The translations under genes were made by a program, and so were the position numbers. The notes under the pieces were generated by a model, which saw nothing but the letters and a program-made list of their open reading frames with translations, made no database searches and was not told the origin of the DNA. From Bacillus weihaiensis (lineage in GTDB: Bacteria > Bacillota > Bacilli > Bacillales > Bacillaceae): a DNA stretch of 64,000 nt. Shown piece by piece: positions 1-8,353 of this stretch (positions within the stretch are counted from its first letter, which is position 1; every line of letters begins with the position of its first letter). The DNA lies in NCBI RefSeq assembly GCF_001889165.1, contig NZ_CP016020.1:1958501-2022500 (forward strand), read 5' to 3'.

Positions 1-336
1 TCGGTTTTAGATGTCGTAGGAGATGCATTGTTTCAAACCGCACTTGAAGTATTAAAAAAGGGCGGTAAATTTTGTACATCCGGCTCTGCAGGAGGTCAAA
101 AAACGGAGCTAGATTTCCGAAAGCTTTATCTTAAGCATCTTACATTTTACGGCTCTGTACTAGGAACTAGAGCTGAATTCTCGCGCATGCTTGAAGCGAT
201 ATCAGAAGGGAAAATTAGGCCAGTCATTGATCGTACTTTTCCTCTTGATGAAGCAAGAGAAGCGCAGGTCTACTTTAAAAAGGCGGGGAAATTAGGGAAG
301 GTTGTCCTGTTACCTGAAGGAAATTTAAGATTGTAA
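1..336 (+). CDS. Zinc-binding dehydrogenase / quinone oxidoreductase, C-terminal part
   Basis: The frame is open from the first base, so the gene begins upstream and only about 111 residues are visible. The start reads SVLDVVGDALFQTALEVLK, followed by GGKFCTSGSAGG. This is the end of a Rossmann cofactor-binding domain and the C-terminal lobe of medium-chain dehydrogenases of the quinone oxidoreductase type. The tail 'GKIRPVIDRTFPLDEAREAQ' is typical of the family's last helix and strand. The enzyme would be a cytoplasmic NAD(P)H-dependent oxidoreductase; the substrate cannot be told from this part. A strong hairpin terminator follows at 386-425. The family assignment is secure, the substrate is unknown. 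Confidence 0.85.
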   Translation, partial: SVLDVVGDALFQTALEVLKKGGKFCTSGSAGGQKTELDFRKLYLKHLTFYGSVLGTRAEFSRMLEAISEGKIRPVIDRTFPLDEAREAQVYFKKAGKLGKVVLLPEGNLRL

Positions 337-385
337 AATTGTGGAAGTTGAAGAATGCAGTAATAATGGAAAAAGACTGTTGAGT

Positions 386-425
386 AAAGGGGAAGTATAG
401 ATGATTATTCTGTACTTCCCCTTTT
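386..425. terminator. Bidirectional Rho-independent terminator
   Basis: AAAGGGGAAGTA (386-397) pairs perfectly with TACTTCCCCTTT (413-424), with an A-run on one side and a T-run on the other. It can end the dehydrogenase transcript and transcription arriving from the right. Confidence 0.8.
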
Positions 426-571
426 ATACATATGAAACTTTTTGAATAAGGACTTTGTTTGAGCATTTGTTCGGGTTCACAAACAAAATTGCTAGGTAAA
501 GGAGAGATTCCAATTAGTTTGACTGAGAATAAAAGAGAAGAATCAGCTCCATTTAGTAAGTCAATCTCGTA

Positions 572-892
572 TTATTTCTTCTTAAATCGATTTTTCGTAC
601 TCCCATAAATGAGCGCAAACACAATGAATCCAATCAGAAGGAGTAGTCCGAACAGTAACAAAATCTGACGATCAACTATGTCACTTAATCCAAAGAGTAA
701 CAGGCTAAAGCTTATACCGTACATGATTTTACCCATAAATTTACACAATGCTTTCTCATCAAATTTTGCCTTCTCCTCATCCGATAATGTGTTATAGCCA
801 GCAAGTAAAAAGGCACTTTTTCCTCTAGAAAAATAGAAGGCAAAGATGTGAAAAGGAATGGTGATAAGAATATGTATGACTGCGTTTATCAT
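572..892 (-). CDS. DUF3784 family small membrane protein
   Basis: A 106-residue protein with an N-terminal hydrophobic segment, a central conserved stretch (SRGKSAFLLAGYNTLSDEEK, then KALCKFMGK) and two further hydrophobic segments near residues 55-95. The motif 'AGYNTLS.EEK..FD...LCKFMGK' is the signature of DUF3784 membrane proteins of Firmicutes, whose function is unknown. The start ATG has a clear AGGAGG 8 bases upstream. A paralogue on the opposite strand lies at 2012-2332, so the family is duplicated within 1.5 kb. Confidence 0.85.
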   Translation of the reverse strand: MINAVIHILITIPFHIFAFYFSRGKSAFLLAGYNTLSDEEKAKFDEKALCKFMGKIMYGISFSLLLFGLSDIVDRQILLLFGLLLLIGFIVFALIYGSTKNRFKKK

Positions 893-931
893 CTTCTATC
901 CTCCTGGAATGGTCCTAGTATTATGTTGGAA

Positions 932-1096
932 TTATCGACAAATTTCCTCCCAGTCATCCCAGGCTTCTAAGTATTCTTGGAAATCACTTGGATGGTGTTT
1001 TAAACATTTGGCTAATCTTAGATAAAGAACAATTAGTACTTCTTCGTATAATTTCTCTTGGCTTATTTGCTTGGTACATGTTAAAAGAGTGGCAGA
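932..1096 (-). pseudogene. Decayed gene fragment of unknown family
   Basis: A 55-codon open stretch on the minus strand without a proper start reads ...KLYEEVLIVLYLRLAKC, then LKHHPSDFQEYLEAWDDW and ends EEICR-stop. It looks like the C-terminus of a small soluble protein and resembles the tails of small immunity-type proteins, but I do not recognise the family. It is closed upstream by an in-frame stop. Between it and 1361 I see nothing else coding. Confidence 0.4.
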
Positions 1097-1361
1097 TTAT
1101 CTGAACATGTCTCAACGGAAAAGACCGAAAGGCTTATGGAGATTGTCAATCACTATTGATTCTATTTCATGGATATAAAGGTGAAGCGTACCCCTTAAAG
1201 TAAAGAATTCAAACGTTGAACCTCCTGTGGTAACACGTATCTTCATCCAAAAAAATAGGGAGCGATAACTTCAAATCCTTATCTATTTACATAATTACAT
1301 GTAAAATTTACAAAGTGGAAAGGATTAAAGGTATTTTCCCTGAATTAGAGGTGTGAATATT

Positions 1362-1454
1362 ATGAGAATGGAAGTATATGAATTAAATTCAGTAGACGAA
1401 ATTGAGTTAAAATTTGCTGTCTATCTTCTAATAGCCTACAATAATTTCCCATAA
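1362..1454 (+). pseudogene. N-terminal fragment of a split Nudix hydrolase gene
   Basis: A 30-codon frame starts at ATG 1362 after an AGAGGTG ribosome binding site: MRMEVYELNSVDEIELKFAV, then unrelated residues and a stop. The first 20 residues match the usual N-terminus of the Nudix proteins whose next residues are 'ISA.YKGKW.YVR.KER'. That continuation is found about 4 kb downstream at 5415 (SAIYKGKWVYVRNKERSTWE). The gene therefore appears to have been interrupted after about codon 20 (around 1421). Confidence 0.65.
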
Positions 1455-1569
1455 AATCATCCTAATAATGTAAAATATTCTTTAATGCTTCAACTGAATT
1501 TTTAGTGAAGTATACCTAATAACACGTGATTATTCTTTATATTAAACATAATTTTCGGAGGTGGATTTA

Positions 1570-1944
1570 TTGAATAAACTTCTCGTTTTTTATGACAGTT
1601 GGTGCCCTTTATGTGTAGGTGTAAAGGAAAACATACAAAAATTTGACTGGTTTAAAAACGTATCATTTATTTCAATTAGAGATTCACTTGATATTGATAT
1701 ATCAGTTGAAAAATTATCGAAAGAAATGCACGCTATAAACAAGAATGGAAATGTTTTTGTTGGTATTGATGCTATAGCAGAAATTTCATTTAGAATCCCT
1801 ATTTACTTTCCAATATGGCTACCTCTTAAAATTATAAGTAAGTTTAAATTTGGACTTAAAATTTATAAATATATAGCTAATAATAGAAAGATAGTACCAG
1901 TAAACCACTGTAATGATAAATGCTCAATAAACTCTTCAAATTGA
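1570..1944 (+). CDS. DUF393 (DCC-type thiol-disulfide oxidoreductase-like) protein
   Basis: A 124-residue protein beginning LNKLLVFYDSWCPLCVGVKE. The N-terminal YDSWCPLCV corresponds to the D-x-x-C-x-x-C motif of the DUF393/DCC family, thought to act in thiol-disulfide exchange. A GTG nine bases earlier (1561) is part of the ribosome binding site CGGAGGTG (1556-1563), so TTG at 1570 is the better start. The second half carries a hydrophobic stretch (FRIPIYFPIWLPLKII) as in relatives. The gene lies in the interval that interrupts the Nudix gene. Confidence 0.75.
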   Translation: MNKLLVFYDSWCPLCVGVKENIQKFDWFKNVSFISIRDSLDIDISVEKLSKEMHAINKNGNVFVGIDAIAEISFRIPIYFPIWLPLKIISKFKFGLKIYKYIANNRKIVPVNHCNDKCSINSSN

Positions 1945-2011
1945 AAAAAGAAGAATCTGTTATTACGTTTTTTCACTTATATTAGTAGGATAATTATGGA
2001 GGTAATATAAT

Positions 2012-2332
2012 ATGGGTCTTATTATCATGTCATGCGTAATCGTTCTTTTTATAGTTATGGGTATAATATTTTCCAATGGTAAAGGGGCATTTTTAATAGC
2101 TGGTTATAACACAATGTCTAAGGAAGAAAAAGAAAAATATGATTCAGTGGCTTTATGTAAATTTATGGGTAAGTTAATGTTCGCATTATCTTTTGCAATG
2201 GTCTTTTGGTTACTAGCAATAATATACAGCACAAATATTTTATTTGTTGTAGGATTTATCTTATTTTTTATATTTCTTGTATTTGGCTTAATTTATATTG
2301 GTTCATCAGGAAAATTTCAAAGTAAAAAATAA
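2012..2332 (+). CDS. DUF3784 family small membrane protein (second copy)
   Basis: 106 residues, same length as the minus-strand paralogue at 572-892. It shares 'FSNGKGAFLIAGYNTMSKEE' and 'ALCKFMGK'. Three hydrophobic segments are visible (residues 2-22, 55-75, 78-97). The start follows ATGGAGG with good spacing. The function of DUF3784 is unknown. Having two divergent copies on opposite strands suggests either an old duplication or arrival of one copy with the inserted block. Confidence 0.85.
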   Translation: MGLIIMSCVIVLFIVMGIIFSNGKGAFLIAGYNTMSKEEKEKYDSVALCKFMGKLMFALSFAMVFWLLAIIYSTNILFVVGFILFFIFLVFGLIYIGSSGKFQSKK

Positions 2333-2519
2333 GTATATATTTTTCATAATAAAAACCTTTCAGAGGTAAATAGAGGAGGACGACCATAGAATGTATCAGA
2401 AGGAGTGTTTAAATCACTTCTTCTATGGCATAAAACTATACCTATATGTTGGATAATACCTTCAAAGGTTCTCCCTGTGACTTAATAACACTTTAATTAG
2501 TTATCTCATACTAAATTAA

Positions 2520-2555
2520 AAGGAGTGAAATGTTCTTAAAAACATTCACTCCCCT
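2520..2555 (-). terminator. Terminator of the minus-strand phage-like block
   Basis: On the minus strand GGAGTGAATGTT pairs with AACATTTCACTCC (one bulged base) and is followed by TTTTAATTT. It lies just after the stop of the 62-residue ORF and ends the minus-strand gene run 2562-5415. Confidence 0.65.
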
Positions 2556-2561
2556 TAGTAT

Positions 2562-2750
2562 TTATTCATTATCCATTAAAATTGCAACTCTACAATTATC
2601 CGGATTTTTACGTTTCTCTAATTTTCTTTTATAGGCACTAGTTGTGTAGTAGTAGATAGTCTCTGCCGCCACATTTAAAGTTTCAGCACACTCTTTTGCT
2701 GTTCCTATTGCTAACAGATCTTCTCCTTTATATACAGCATATTCCTTCAT
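2562..2750 (-). CDS. Small phage-type protein, possible HTH-like regulator
   Basis: 62 residues: MKEYAVYKGEDLLAIGTAKE, then CAETLNVAAETIYYYTT and a basic region AYKRKLEKRKN. The pattern 'G(T)AKECAE.LNV..ETI..Y.S..Y' is common in tiny phage and ICE proteins that resemble a helix-turn-helix recognising DNA. A clear GGAG precedes the ATG. It is the last gene of the minus-strand phage-like block with the methyltransferase. The DNA-binding role is inference. Confidence 0.6.
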   Translation of the reverse strand: MKEYAVYKGEDLLAIGTAKECAETLNVAAETIYYYTTSAYKRKLEKRKNPDNCRVAILMDNE

Positions 2751-2809
2751 TTCTCCACGCTCCTAATGTATCTTCTTAGTCTTTTCAAAAACTCCAATCA
2801 GTTAATTGT

Positions 2810-4048
2810 TTAAACACTAACTGCATAACGTGAACGATCTGCACACATCTCAGGTAAGTTTGCCCTGACTAATGCATCAGCAAATGGTGGTGGAACACTA
2901 TTTCCTACTCTTCGAATCTGGTCCGATTTTGTACCAGTTCGAATATAATTACTAGGAAATCCTTGTCCTGCAAAAAGTTCATGTGGTTGAAGCATTCTAA
3001 GTCCTATATCCGTTACCTGGTGACCATTTGTTCTGACTGCTGTAAGTGCAAAGCGGTCTTTTGTTGTAATGGTGTGTAAAGGCTCCCTCAATCCTTGAGC
3101 AGTACTTTGTCCGTAATACTTCGTTAGAAATGCGGTGACTAGCCCAAAACGATTACCACCTGCAGTAATTGTGTGTAATGGAGTATCCAAAGATAACCCT
3201 CTCACTTCTTTTTCTGATTGCTCTGTATAGTAGCTGATTAGAAAGGCTGCTTTATGTTCCTCTTGTACCATAAATGGCTTATCATTATTAATGATAAACC
3301 GCTCTAACCCTTTTTGTATCCGATGTAGGGTATTTTTCACTAATGGTTTCTTACGATCAAATATTGATGGTGCACCAATGCTCCAATCAATAATTTCTGA
3401 TGATGTTCTCCAAGGCTTTAGCTTTCCTAATTGGACAGCTAGACTTCTAGGATCTCCATGAGTTGGTTCTGGCCACACAATCTTTTTACCATCACATCTT
3501 GCAATCATGAAAAAGCGTTTCCTTATAGTAGGTGCTCCATAATCACACGCTTGTAACTCTTTAAACTCAACTTCATATCCTAGTGATTTCAATGATTTTA
3601 TGAAACTATTGAAAGTAGCACCTTTTAATTCTTTAACAGGTTGTCCATTTTCAATTGGTCCCCAATCCTTGAATTCCTCTACATTTTCTAGCATAATCAC
3701 TCGTGGTTTTACTGCGAGTGCCCACTTAACTGCAATCCAAGCCAGTCCTCGTATCTCCTGTTTTACAGGTTTCCCACCCTTCGCCTTACTATGATGGGTA
3801 CAGTCAGGGCTGAACCATGCAAGACCAACTTTCCTACCTCTGCAAGCTTCTCTTGGATCTACATCCCATACACTTTCACAATAGTGCTCCGTATCTGGAT
3901 GATTCAATTTATGCATTTGAATAGCAGCTGGATCATGATTAATAGCAATATCTACTGATAAGCCTGTAGCCATTTCAATTCCTGTAGAAGCACCGCCTCC
4001 ACCAGCAAAATTATCGACTATAATTTCTCTAAATAAATTGAGTTGCAT
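2810..4048 (-). CDS. DNA (cytosine-5-)-methyltransferase, phage type
   Basis: About 412 residues. It transfers a methyl group from S-adenosylmethionine to C5 of cytosine in DNA. Motifs are visible in order: motif I DNFAGGGGASTGIE, motif IV SPDCTHHSKAKGG (the catalytic Cys lies in 'PDC' instead of the usual 'PPC'), motif VI ENVEEF, motif VIII DYGAPTIRKRFF and motif X RRVGNSVPPPFADALV. All main motifs are intact, so it may be active. The first possible ATG (4069) lies upstream of the AAGGAAGGAGG ribosome binding site, so the start is ATG 4048 (MQLNLFRE). No restriction partner is nearby, which fits an orphan phage methyltransferase. Confidence 0.9.
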   Translation of the reverse strand: MQLNLFREIIVDNFAGGGGASTGIEMATGLSVDIAINHDPAAIQMHKLNHPDTEHYCESVWDVDPREACRGRKVGLAWFSPDCTHHSKAKGGKPVKQEIRGLAWIAVKWALAVKPRVIMLENVEEFKDWGPIENGQPVKELKGATFNSFIKSLKSLGYEVEFKELQACDYGAPTIRKRFFMIARCDGKKIVWPEPTHGDPRSLAVQLGKLKPWRTSSEIIDWSIGAPSIFDRKKPLVKNTLHRIQKGLERFIINNDKPFMVQEEHKAAFLISYYTEQSEKEVRGLSLDTPLHTITAGGNRFGLVTAFLTKYYGQSTAQGLREPLHTITTKDRFALTAVRTNGHQVTDIGLRMLQPHELFAGQGFPSNYIRTGTKSDQIRRVGNSVPPPFADALVRANLPEMCADRSRYAVSV

Positions 4049-4073
4049 GTTTATCCTCCTTCCTTTCACACTC

Positions 4074-4469
4074 TCAAATATTTAAGGGTTCAAAGCGAAA
4101 ACTGTATCCTTCACAACATTCTTCATTTTCATTCAAATTCTGAACATAGCCACAACCGTTGCAAAGCACAACATATGGTGTTCCATCTTCACCTTTGCCC
4201 ACAAATTCATTAGGGGTCTTAATCCATTTGATTAATTCATTTTCACTTTCACCATTACTCACCAAATTAGTTGGCTCCTTATATCCACGTCCATGCTCAA
4301 TTTCTTGAATGGAGTTATTAATCCACTTACTGATATCATATTCATCAAAACTCTTCTCAAATGGATAATTGTTAATACTTTTCAACTCATTGATTTCTTT
4401 ATCAAAAATTCTCACTAGTTCTAAATAAGCTCGTTCAAAATTTTTCAAAGCTAAAATAGTGCTATTCAT
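4074..4469 (-). CDS. Hypothetical phage protein with C-terminal Cys motif
   Basis: 131 residues, not recognised. The N-terminal half is helical and charged. The C-terminal part has CNGCGYVQ followed by ENEECCEGY, four cysteines that could bind a metal. The start follows AAAGGGAGC. It lies directly upstream of the methyltransferase (4-26 bases between stop and start), so the two are probably co-transcribed. Confidence 0.6.
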   Translation of the reverse strand: MNSTILALKNFERAYLELVRIFDKEINELKSINNYPFEKSFDEYDISKWINNSIQEIEHGRGYKEPTNLVSNGESENELIKWIKTPNEFVGKGEDGTPYVVLCNGCGYVQNLNENEECCEGYSFRFEPLNI

Positions 4470-4588
4470 TAAAAATCGCTCCCTTTATGACAATAAAAAA
4501 AGTAGTTCGGTATAGATAATGATCTACTCCAAACTACTCAATTACTCTGCTATTTCTAACAGAGACTCTCACTCTAATTAAGATTTAT

Positions 4589-5415
4589 TTATTCAAGCAA
4601 CAGATACTTCTCTACTACTTGTTCCCATTCTTTAGTGTCTATAACTGCTAGTTCAAGAGGTCGGCCAAAGATTTCCTCGAGTACACCTTGAACAATGCTT
4701 CGATTAGAAACCTTTTCTAATAGCTTCACTTGAGGTTTAGCACCCATCACAACAACAATATGTGAATCACTAACTGCTAGAACCTGCCCCTCTCTAAATA
4801 AAGCTAAAACTGACATACGCTCCTGCTTGATCGTATCATGTACAAGTTGTTGCTTGTCATAATACTCTTTTCGATATTCCTTTTTCGCAACAGCAAGGAT
4901 TTTCAATACACGATTTCCTTTATCGGAAAGTGTAATTTCCTTTTGCTCTTGGTTTTCTGGATTATCTGATACTGGAGGAATATTGTCTTCTTCGCCCTCT
5001 AGAGGTGGTGGAACTAAGCCATCAGAAGCTGGAATGTTTTCATCAACGACATTAATGTAATCAGCTCCATTTTCCATATCCTTTTGAACTTGATCAAGGA
5101 ATGTAAAACCCTCATGACTATCGTTATTTGTTTCCATTTCAGGTTTCTCTTCTACTTTAGAGGGCTCTTGTCTAGATTCTTCACTTCCACTCTTCAGCTC
5201 ATTTTCAAATGCTGAGAGTAAATCAAATAATCCTCCAGACTCCCTGATACTAATTCTTCAGTTTTAGGTTGGTCATTATTAATCTTTTCTTCTTTAACAA
5301 CCTCATTTTTAGTCTCTTGTTCCTGTACTGGTTCTGATTCTTTCACATCATTAGCATTTACCACTTTCGTACCATTCATTTCATGGCAGAATGCGTCTAA
5401 ATCATTATCAACAAA
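4589..5415 (-). pseudogene. Frameshifted, 5'-truncated phage gene; C-terminus resembles a DnaX-type domain
   Basis: Two minus-strand frames belong together. The upstream one (to 5194) reads MNGTKVVNANDVKESEPVQE and its frame runs back without start or ribosome binding site to about 5415. The downstream one reads METNNDSHEGFTFLDQVQKD. Around 5240 the second frame continues the first (GGLFDLLSAFENEL), showing a single frameshift. The middle is acidic and low in complexity. The last 80 residues (RMSVLALFREGQVLAVSDSH, then QGVLEEIFGRPLELAVI) resemble the C-terminal domain of DNA polymerase III gamma/tau, but that is only a visual likeness. The missing 5' end coincides with the right breakpoint in the Nudix gene. 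Confidence 0.55.
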
Positions 5416-5792
5416 GTGCTATTTATAAGGGTAAGTGGGTTTATGTTAGGAATAAAGAAAGATCAACGTGGGAAATTCCAGGTGGTCATAGGGAACAGGG
5501 AGAAACTATCAAGGAGACAGCAATAAGAGAGTTGTTTGAAGAAACTGGTTGTATTGATGTTCATTTAACGCCAATTTGCGATTATTCAATTGGTGATTCA
5601 GTTACTAACACATATGGAAGGTTATATTTGGGAAGGATAAAAGAGATGGGACTATTGCCAGCTTCAGAAATAGGTGAAATGATACTATTTGATGGTCTTC
5701 CTAATAATCTTACTTATTCAAAAATTCAACCAATTCTATATGATAGAACACTTGATTATATAAAAAATTGTGAAGCTATTTATTTAAAGTAA
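5415..5792 (+). pseudogene. Nudix hydrolase lacking its N-terminus
   Basis: The Nudix box is intact: GHREQGE, seven residues, then RELFEETG (consensus G-x5-E-x7-REUxEExGU). Nudix enzymes hydrolyse nucleoside diphosphate-linked compounds. A frame starting at ATG 5391 can be drawn, but its first eight residues (MRLNHYQQ) are not family-like, have no ribosome binding site, and come from the neighbouring phage segment. Homology starts at SAIYKGKWVYVRNKERSTWE. The missing first 20 residues are present at 1362-1421. It is best read as the 3' part of a split gene and probably inactive or weakly expressed. Confidence 0.75.
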
Positions 5793-5832
5793 AAGGGGCT
5801 TTCAAGGACAAGGTAGAGGAGAAAAAATTAAA

Positions 5833-6252
5833 ATGTATCAGATAGAGGTATATAATGCAATATGGTTATTTGTAGTAATATTTATGCTCCATGATTTTGA
5901 GGAAATTATAGCTGTTGAAAATTGGGCGAAAAGAACAGAAAGTAGAATAACAGATAATAGTAAATGGATAAGTAAAAAGATTTGGCAATTTTGGAATGTT
6001 AACTCGTATTCCTTTGCCAAGAGAGATGTTTATATTTTCTTAACAATGTCCATTATTACCTTCATTAAAATTCAAAACGTTGAAAGTTTAATAATTTCAA
6101 TTTTGTATCTATCATTCTTACTATTTGTATTAATACACAATGTATTTCACGTCTTGCAAACTTTGATATTAAAAACGTATACTCCAGGACTTTATACAGC
6201 TATCTTTTTAGTAACTCCTTATACCATTTATTTGTTAGTACTCTTAACATAG
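5833..6252 (+). CDS. HXXEE domain membrane protein
   Basis: 139 residues with the hallmark 'MLHDFEEIIAVENW' (H-x-x-E-E) after the first hydrophobic stretch and three more hydrophobic segments, as in HXXEE-domain proteins of unknown function. It starts 40 bases after the Nudix stop with AGGAGA upstream, so it may be the second gene of the old Nudix transcript. Confidence 0.75.
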   Translation: MYQIEVYNAIWLFVVIFMLHDFEEIIAVENWAKRTESRITDNSKWISKKIWQFWNVNSYSFAKRDVYIFLTMSIITFIKIQNVESLIISILYLSFLLFVLIHNVFHVLQTLILKTYTPGLYTAIFLVTPYTIYLLVLLT

Positions 6253-6563
6253 TAAAATAAATATTACTTTGCAGCTTGGCAACCTAAACGGTATTTAATT
6301 GAAAAAGATAAAAAGTTTCAACCACACATATTAGAATTGTTTAATATGTGTGGCTTCAGGTCCCTGAAAGAGGAATACTGTTAGAGATGAAGCGAGACAA
6401 AATTTTTTAAAGGGATTTTCATTCTTTTAGATTTAAAAATGTCTTTTTTGAATCATGCATAATTGTATCTCTAATATTTTCTTGATTATCGTTTGTAAAC
6501 TATATTTCTGTTAAAATCAACCTTTATCTATAAAATATCCTTATATAAATATTCGGCTTAGCG
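6253..6563. other. Intergenic region with perfect hairpin
   Basis: Non-coding. CCACACATATTA (6322-6333) and TAATATGTGTGG (6342-6353) form a perfect 12-bp stem with an 8-base loop. It has no T-run, so it may be a weak terminator or an operator. The genes on both sides converge here. Confidence 0.6.
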
Positions 6564-7028
6564 TTATTCATTTTGATACTCTCCTTGAATCGGTACACAT
6601 ATCTCACAAAAAGATTCGTCCTCAGCTTCCCCAACATATCTCTCAAAAATTGTCTTTGAATCAAGCACATAGCCTTGTTCTTTCAGATAAGGGAAAAGCT
6701 CAACATACGTTTTCTCTAAATCTTTAGCGGTGTGCTTTACTTTAAAAATAAGATAGGGCCCTCCACTTATTTCCCCTTCATAAACAGACTCATCAAGAAG
6801 TGTATCCTTTGATAGCACGAGACAGCCATCAAATCGGCAGTTTTCAGGCGGAGTTGTCAATGGATTATCCTGTGGAACAGCTAAGATAAAAGAAGAGTGG
6901 AGAAGATTTCTATCTCTCGCCCAATGTTTTATTTTCTCTATTACTTCATAATTCTCAGGACCATATCGACCAACTCGTCTCATGTAGGCAATACGGTAGT
7001 TTGGTATAAGTTCAACTTGAATGTCCAT
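6564..7028 (-). CDS. GyrI-like / AraC effector-binding domain protein
   Basis: 154 residues. The N-terminus 'MDIQVELIPNYRIAYMRRVG' and the later 'DGCLVL', 'GGPYLIFKVKHTAKDLEKTY' and 'FERY' follow the GyrI-like small-molecule-binding fold, as found alone in DNA gyrase inhibitor-like proteins and at the C-terminus of AraC regulators. No DNA-binding domain is present, so it is a free-standing binding protein. The start ATG follows AAAGGGAGCG. The ligand is unknown. Confidence 0.8.
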   Translation of the reverse strand: MDIQVELIPNYRIAYMRRVGRYGPENYEVIEKIKHWARDRNLLHSSFILAVPQDNPLTTPPENCRFDGCLVLSKDTLLDESVYEGEISGGPYLIFKVKHTAKDLEKTYVELFPYLKEQGYVLDSKTIFERYVGEAEDESFCEICVPIQGEYQNE

Positions 7029-7243
7029 TTCTTCGCTCCCTTTCCATCGTGTACTTTGTTCTAATTCGAATATAACATTCTTTAAAATAATATAGGTTTA
7101 GATTTTTAAAATTTTTCAATTAGTGTAAAATATTAGAAAAGATAATTTTAGCTAAGAGTAACGAAGGACCTCCACAACAATGAGATAGGTAAAAATAGAA
7201 GGTTTAACACCAAAGATTGTTCCCAACAAGAAGGAGTAGAAAC

Positions 7244-7744
7244 ATGACAAATAATGTAACCATTCAAAACTACAACCCAAATTGGATCATACATTTCAAT
7301 GAAGAGAAAAAGCAGCTATCCACTCTTTTATCAGATTTTATACTTGCCATCGAACACATCGGAAGTACGGCTGTAGAAGGGTTAAGTGCTAAGCCCATTA
7401 TAGATATTATGATCGGAGTTAGTGACCTAGAGTGTGTAACGGAATTTATCAAGCCTCTTAAACAAGTAGGCTATGAATTTGTCAATCATGAAAATTTTCC
7501 AGAACGTCGCTTTTTTCGGAAAGGGGAGTGGCGCGCTGGTACCCATCATTTGCATGTTTATCAGTATGGAGGTAAGCATTGGAAAGATCAGATTCTATTT
7601 CGAGATGAATTAAGGAAGAATCATACTTTACGAAAGGAATATCAGCACTTAAAGCTTGAGCTTGCAAAAAAATACAGCCAGAATGTTGTAGCGTATACAA
7701 AAAACAAAGCACCTTTTATTCAAGGCTTTTTGGAGAATAGTTGA
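7244..7744 (+). CDS. GrpB family (UPF0157) protein
   Basis: 166 residues from ATG 7244 (AAGGAGTAG upstream; an upstream TTG at 7217 has no ribosome binding site). 'EHIGSTAVEGLSAKPIIDIM' is the nucleotidyltransferase-like GS...DIxI core of the GrpB/UPF0157 family, followed by 'FFRKGEWRAGTHHLHVYQYG' and 'QILFRDELRKN'. The family resembles a minimal nucleotidyltransferase; the substrate is unknown. It is the first of three closely spaced genes to 9096. Confidence 0.85.
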   Translation: MTNNVTIQNYNPNWIIHFNEEKKQLSTLLSDFILAIEHIGSTAVEGLSAKPIIDIMIGVSDLECVTEFIKPLKQVGYEFVNHENFPERRFFRKGEWRAGTHHLHVYQYGGKHWKDQILFRDELRKNHTLRKEYQHLKLELAKKYSQNVVAYTKNKAPFIQGFLENS

Positions 7745-7765
7745 AAACATATTGAGGTGATATAG

Positions 7766-8353
7766 ATGAAGAGCGAAGTACGTAAAGTCGTAATAGGTGC
7801 AGGTCCATACCATAATAATCCAGGATGGATTCATACTCAAGAAGAAGAACTCCATTTATTAGATGAATCAACCTGGAAGGAAAGGTTTGAAGAAGGCTCA
7901 TTATCAGCCGTTCTTGCAGAGCATGTGTGGGAGCATCTTACGTTTTCGGAAGGGGTTCTTGCAGCCAAGCGTTGCTGGCGGTATTTGAAAGAGGATGGAT
8001 ATATACGTTGTGCTGTGCCAGATGGGAACTTCAAGAATAAGGAGTATCAACAAATTGTTCAAGTAGGAGGCCCTGGCCCTGTTGATCATCCGGCTGCTAC
8101 TCATAAGTTCGTTCATACACACAAAACGATAAAACGTATGTTTGAATTAGCTGGATTTGATGTGGTTTTAGTAGAATATTGCGATGATAACGGACGTTTT
8201 AATATGTCGAAATGGGATGGAGAAAAAGGCAAGATATTTAGGTCAAAGAAATACGATCCTCGTAACCAAGGAGAGAGTCTTGTTTTTCCATCATTAATAG
8301 TAGATGCAATTAAAAGGAAAAAAGATATTAAAACTAGGGAGCTTAAACGATGA
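7766..8353 (+). CDS. Predicted SAM-dependent methyltransferase
   Basis: 195 residues. The N-terminal 'KVVIGAGPYHNNPGWIHTQE' and 'LSAVLAEHVWEHLTFSEGV' (the 'EHVxEH' motif after strand 4) are typical of the short class I methyltransferases acting on glycans or small molecules. 'RYLKEDGYIRCAVPDG' completes the Rossmann-like core. It starts after GAGGTGATATAG and ends overlapping the next gene by 4 bases, a sign of translational coupling. The acceptor is unknown. Confidence 0.75.
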   Translation: MKSEVRKVVIGAGPYHNNPGWIHTQEEELHLLDESTWKERFEEGSLSAVLAEHVWEHLTFSEGVLAAKRCWRYLKEDGYIRCAVPDGNFKNKEYQQIVQVGGPGPVDHPAATHKFVHTHKTIKRMFELAGFDVVLVEYCDDNGRFNMSKWDGEKGKIFRSKKYDPRNQGESLVFPSLIVDAIKRKKDIKTRELKR

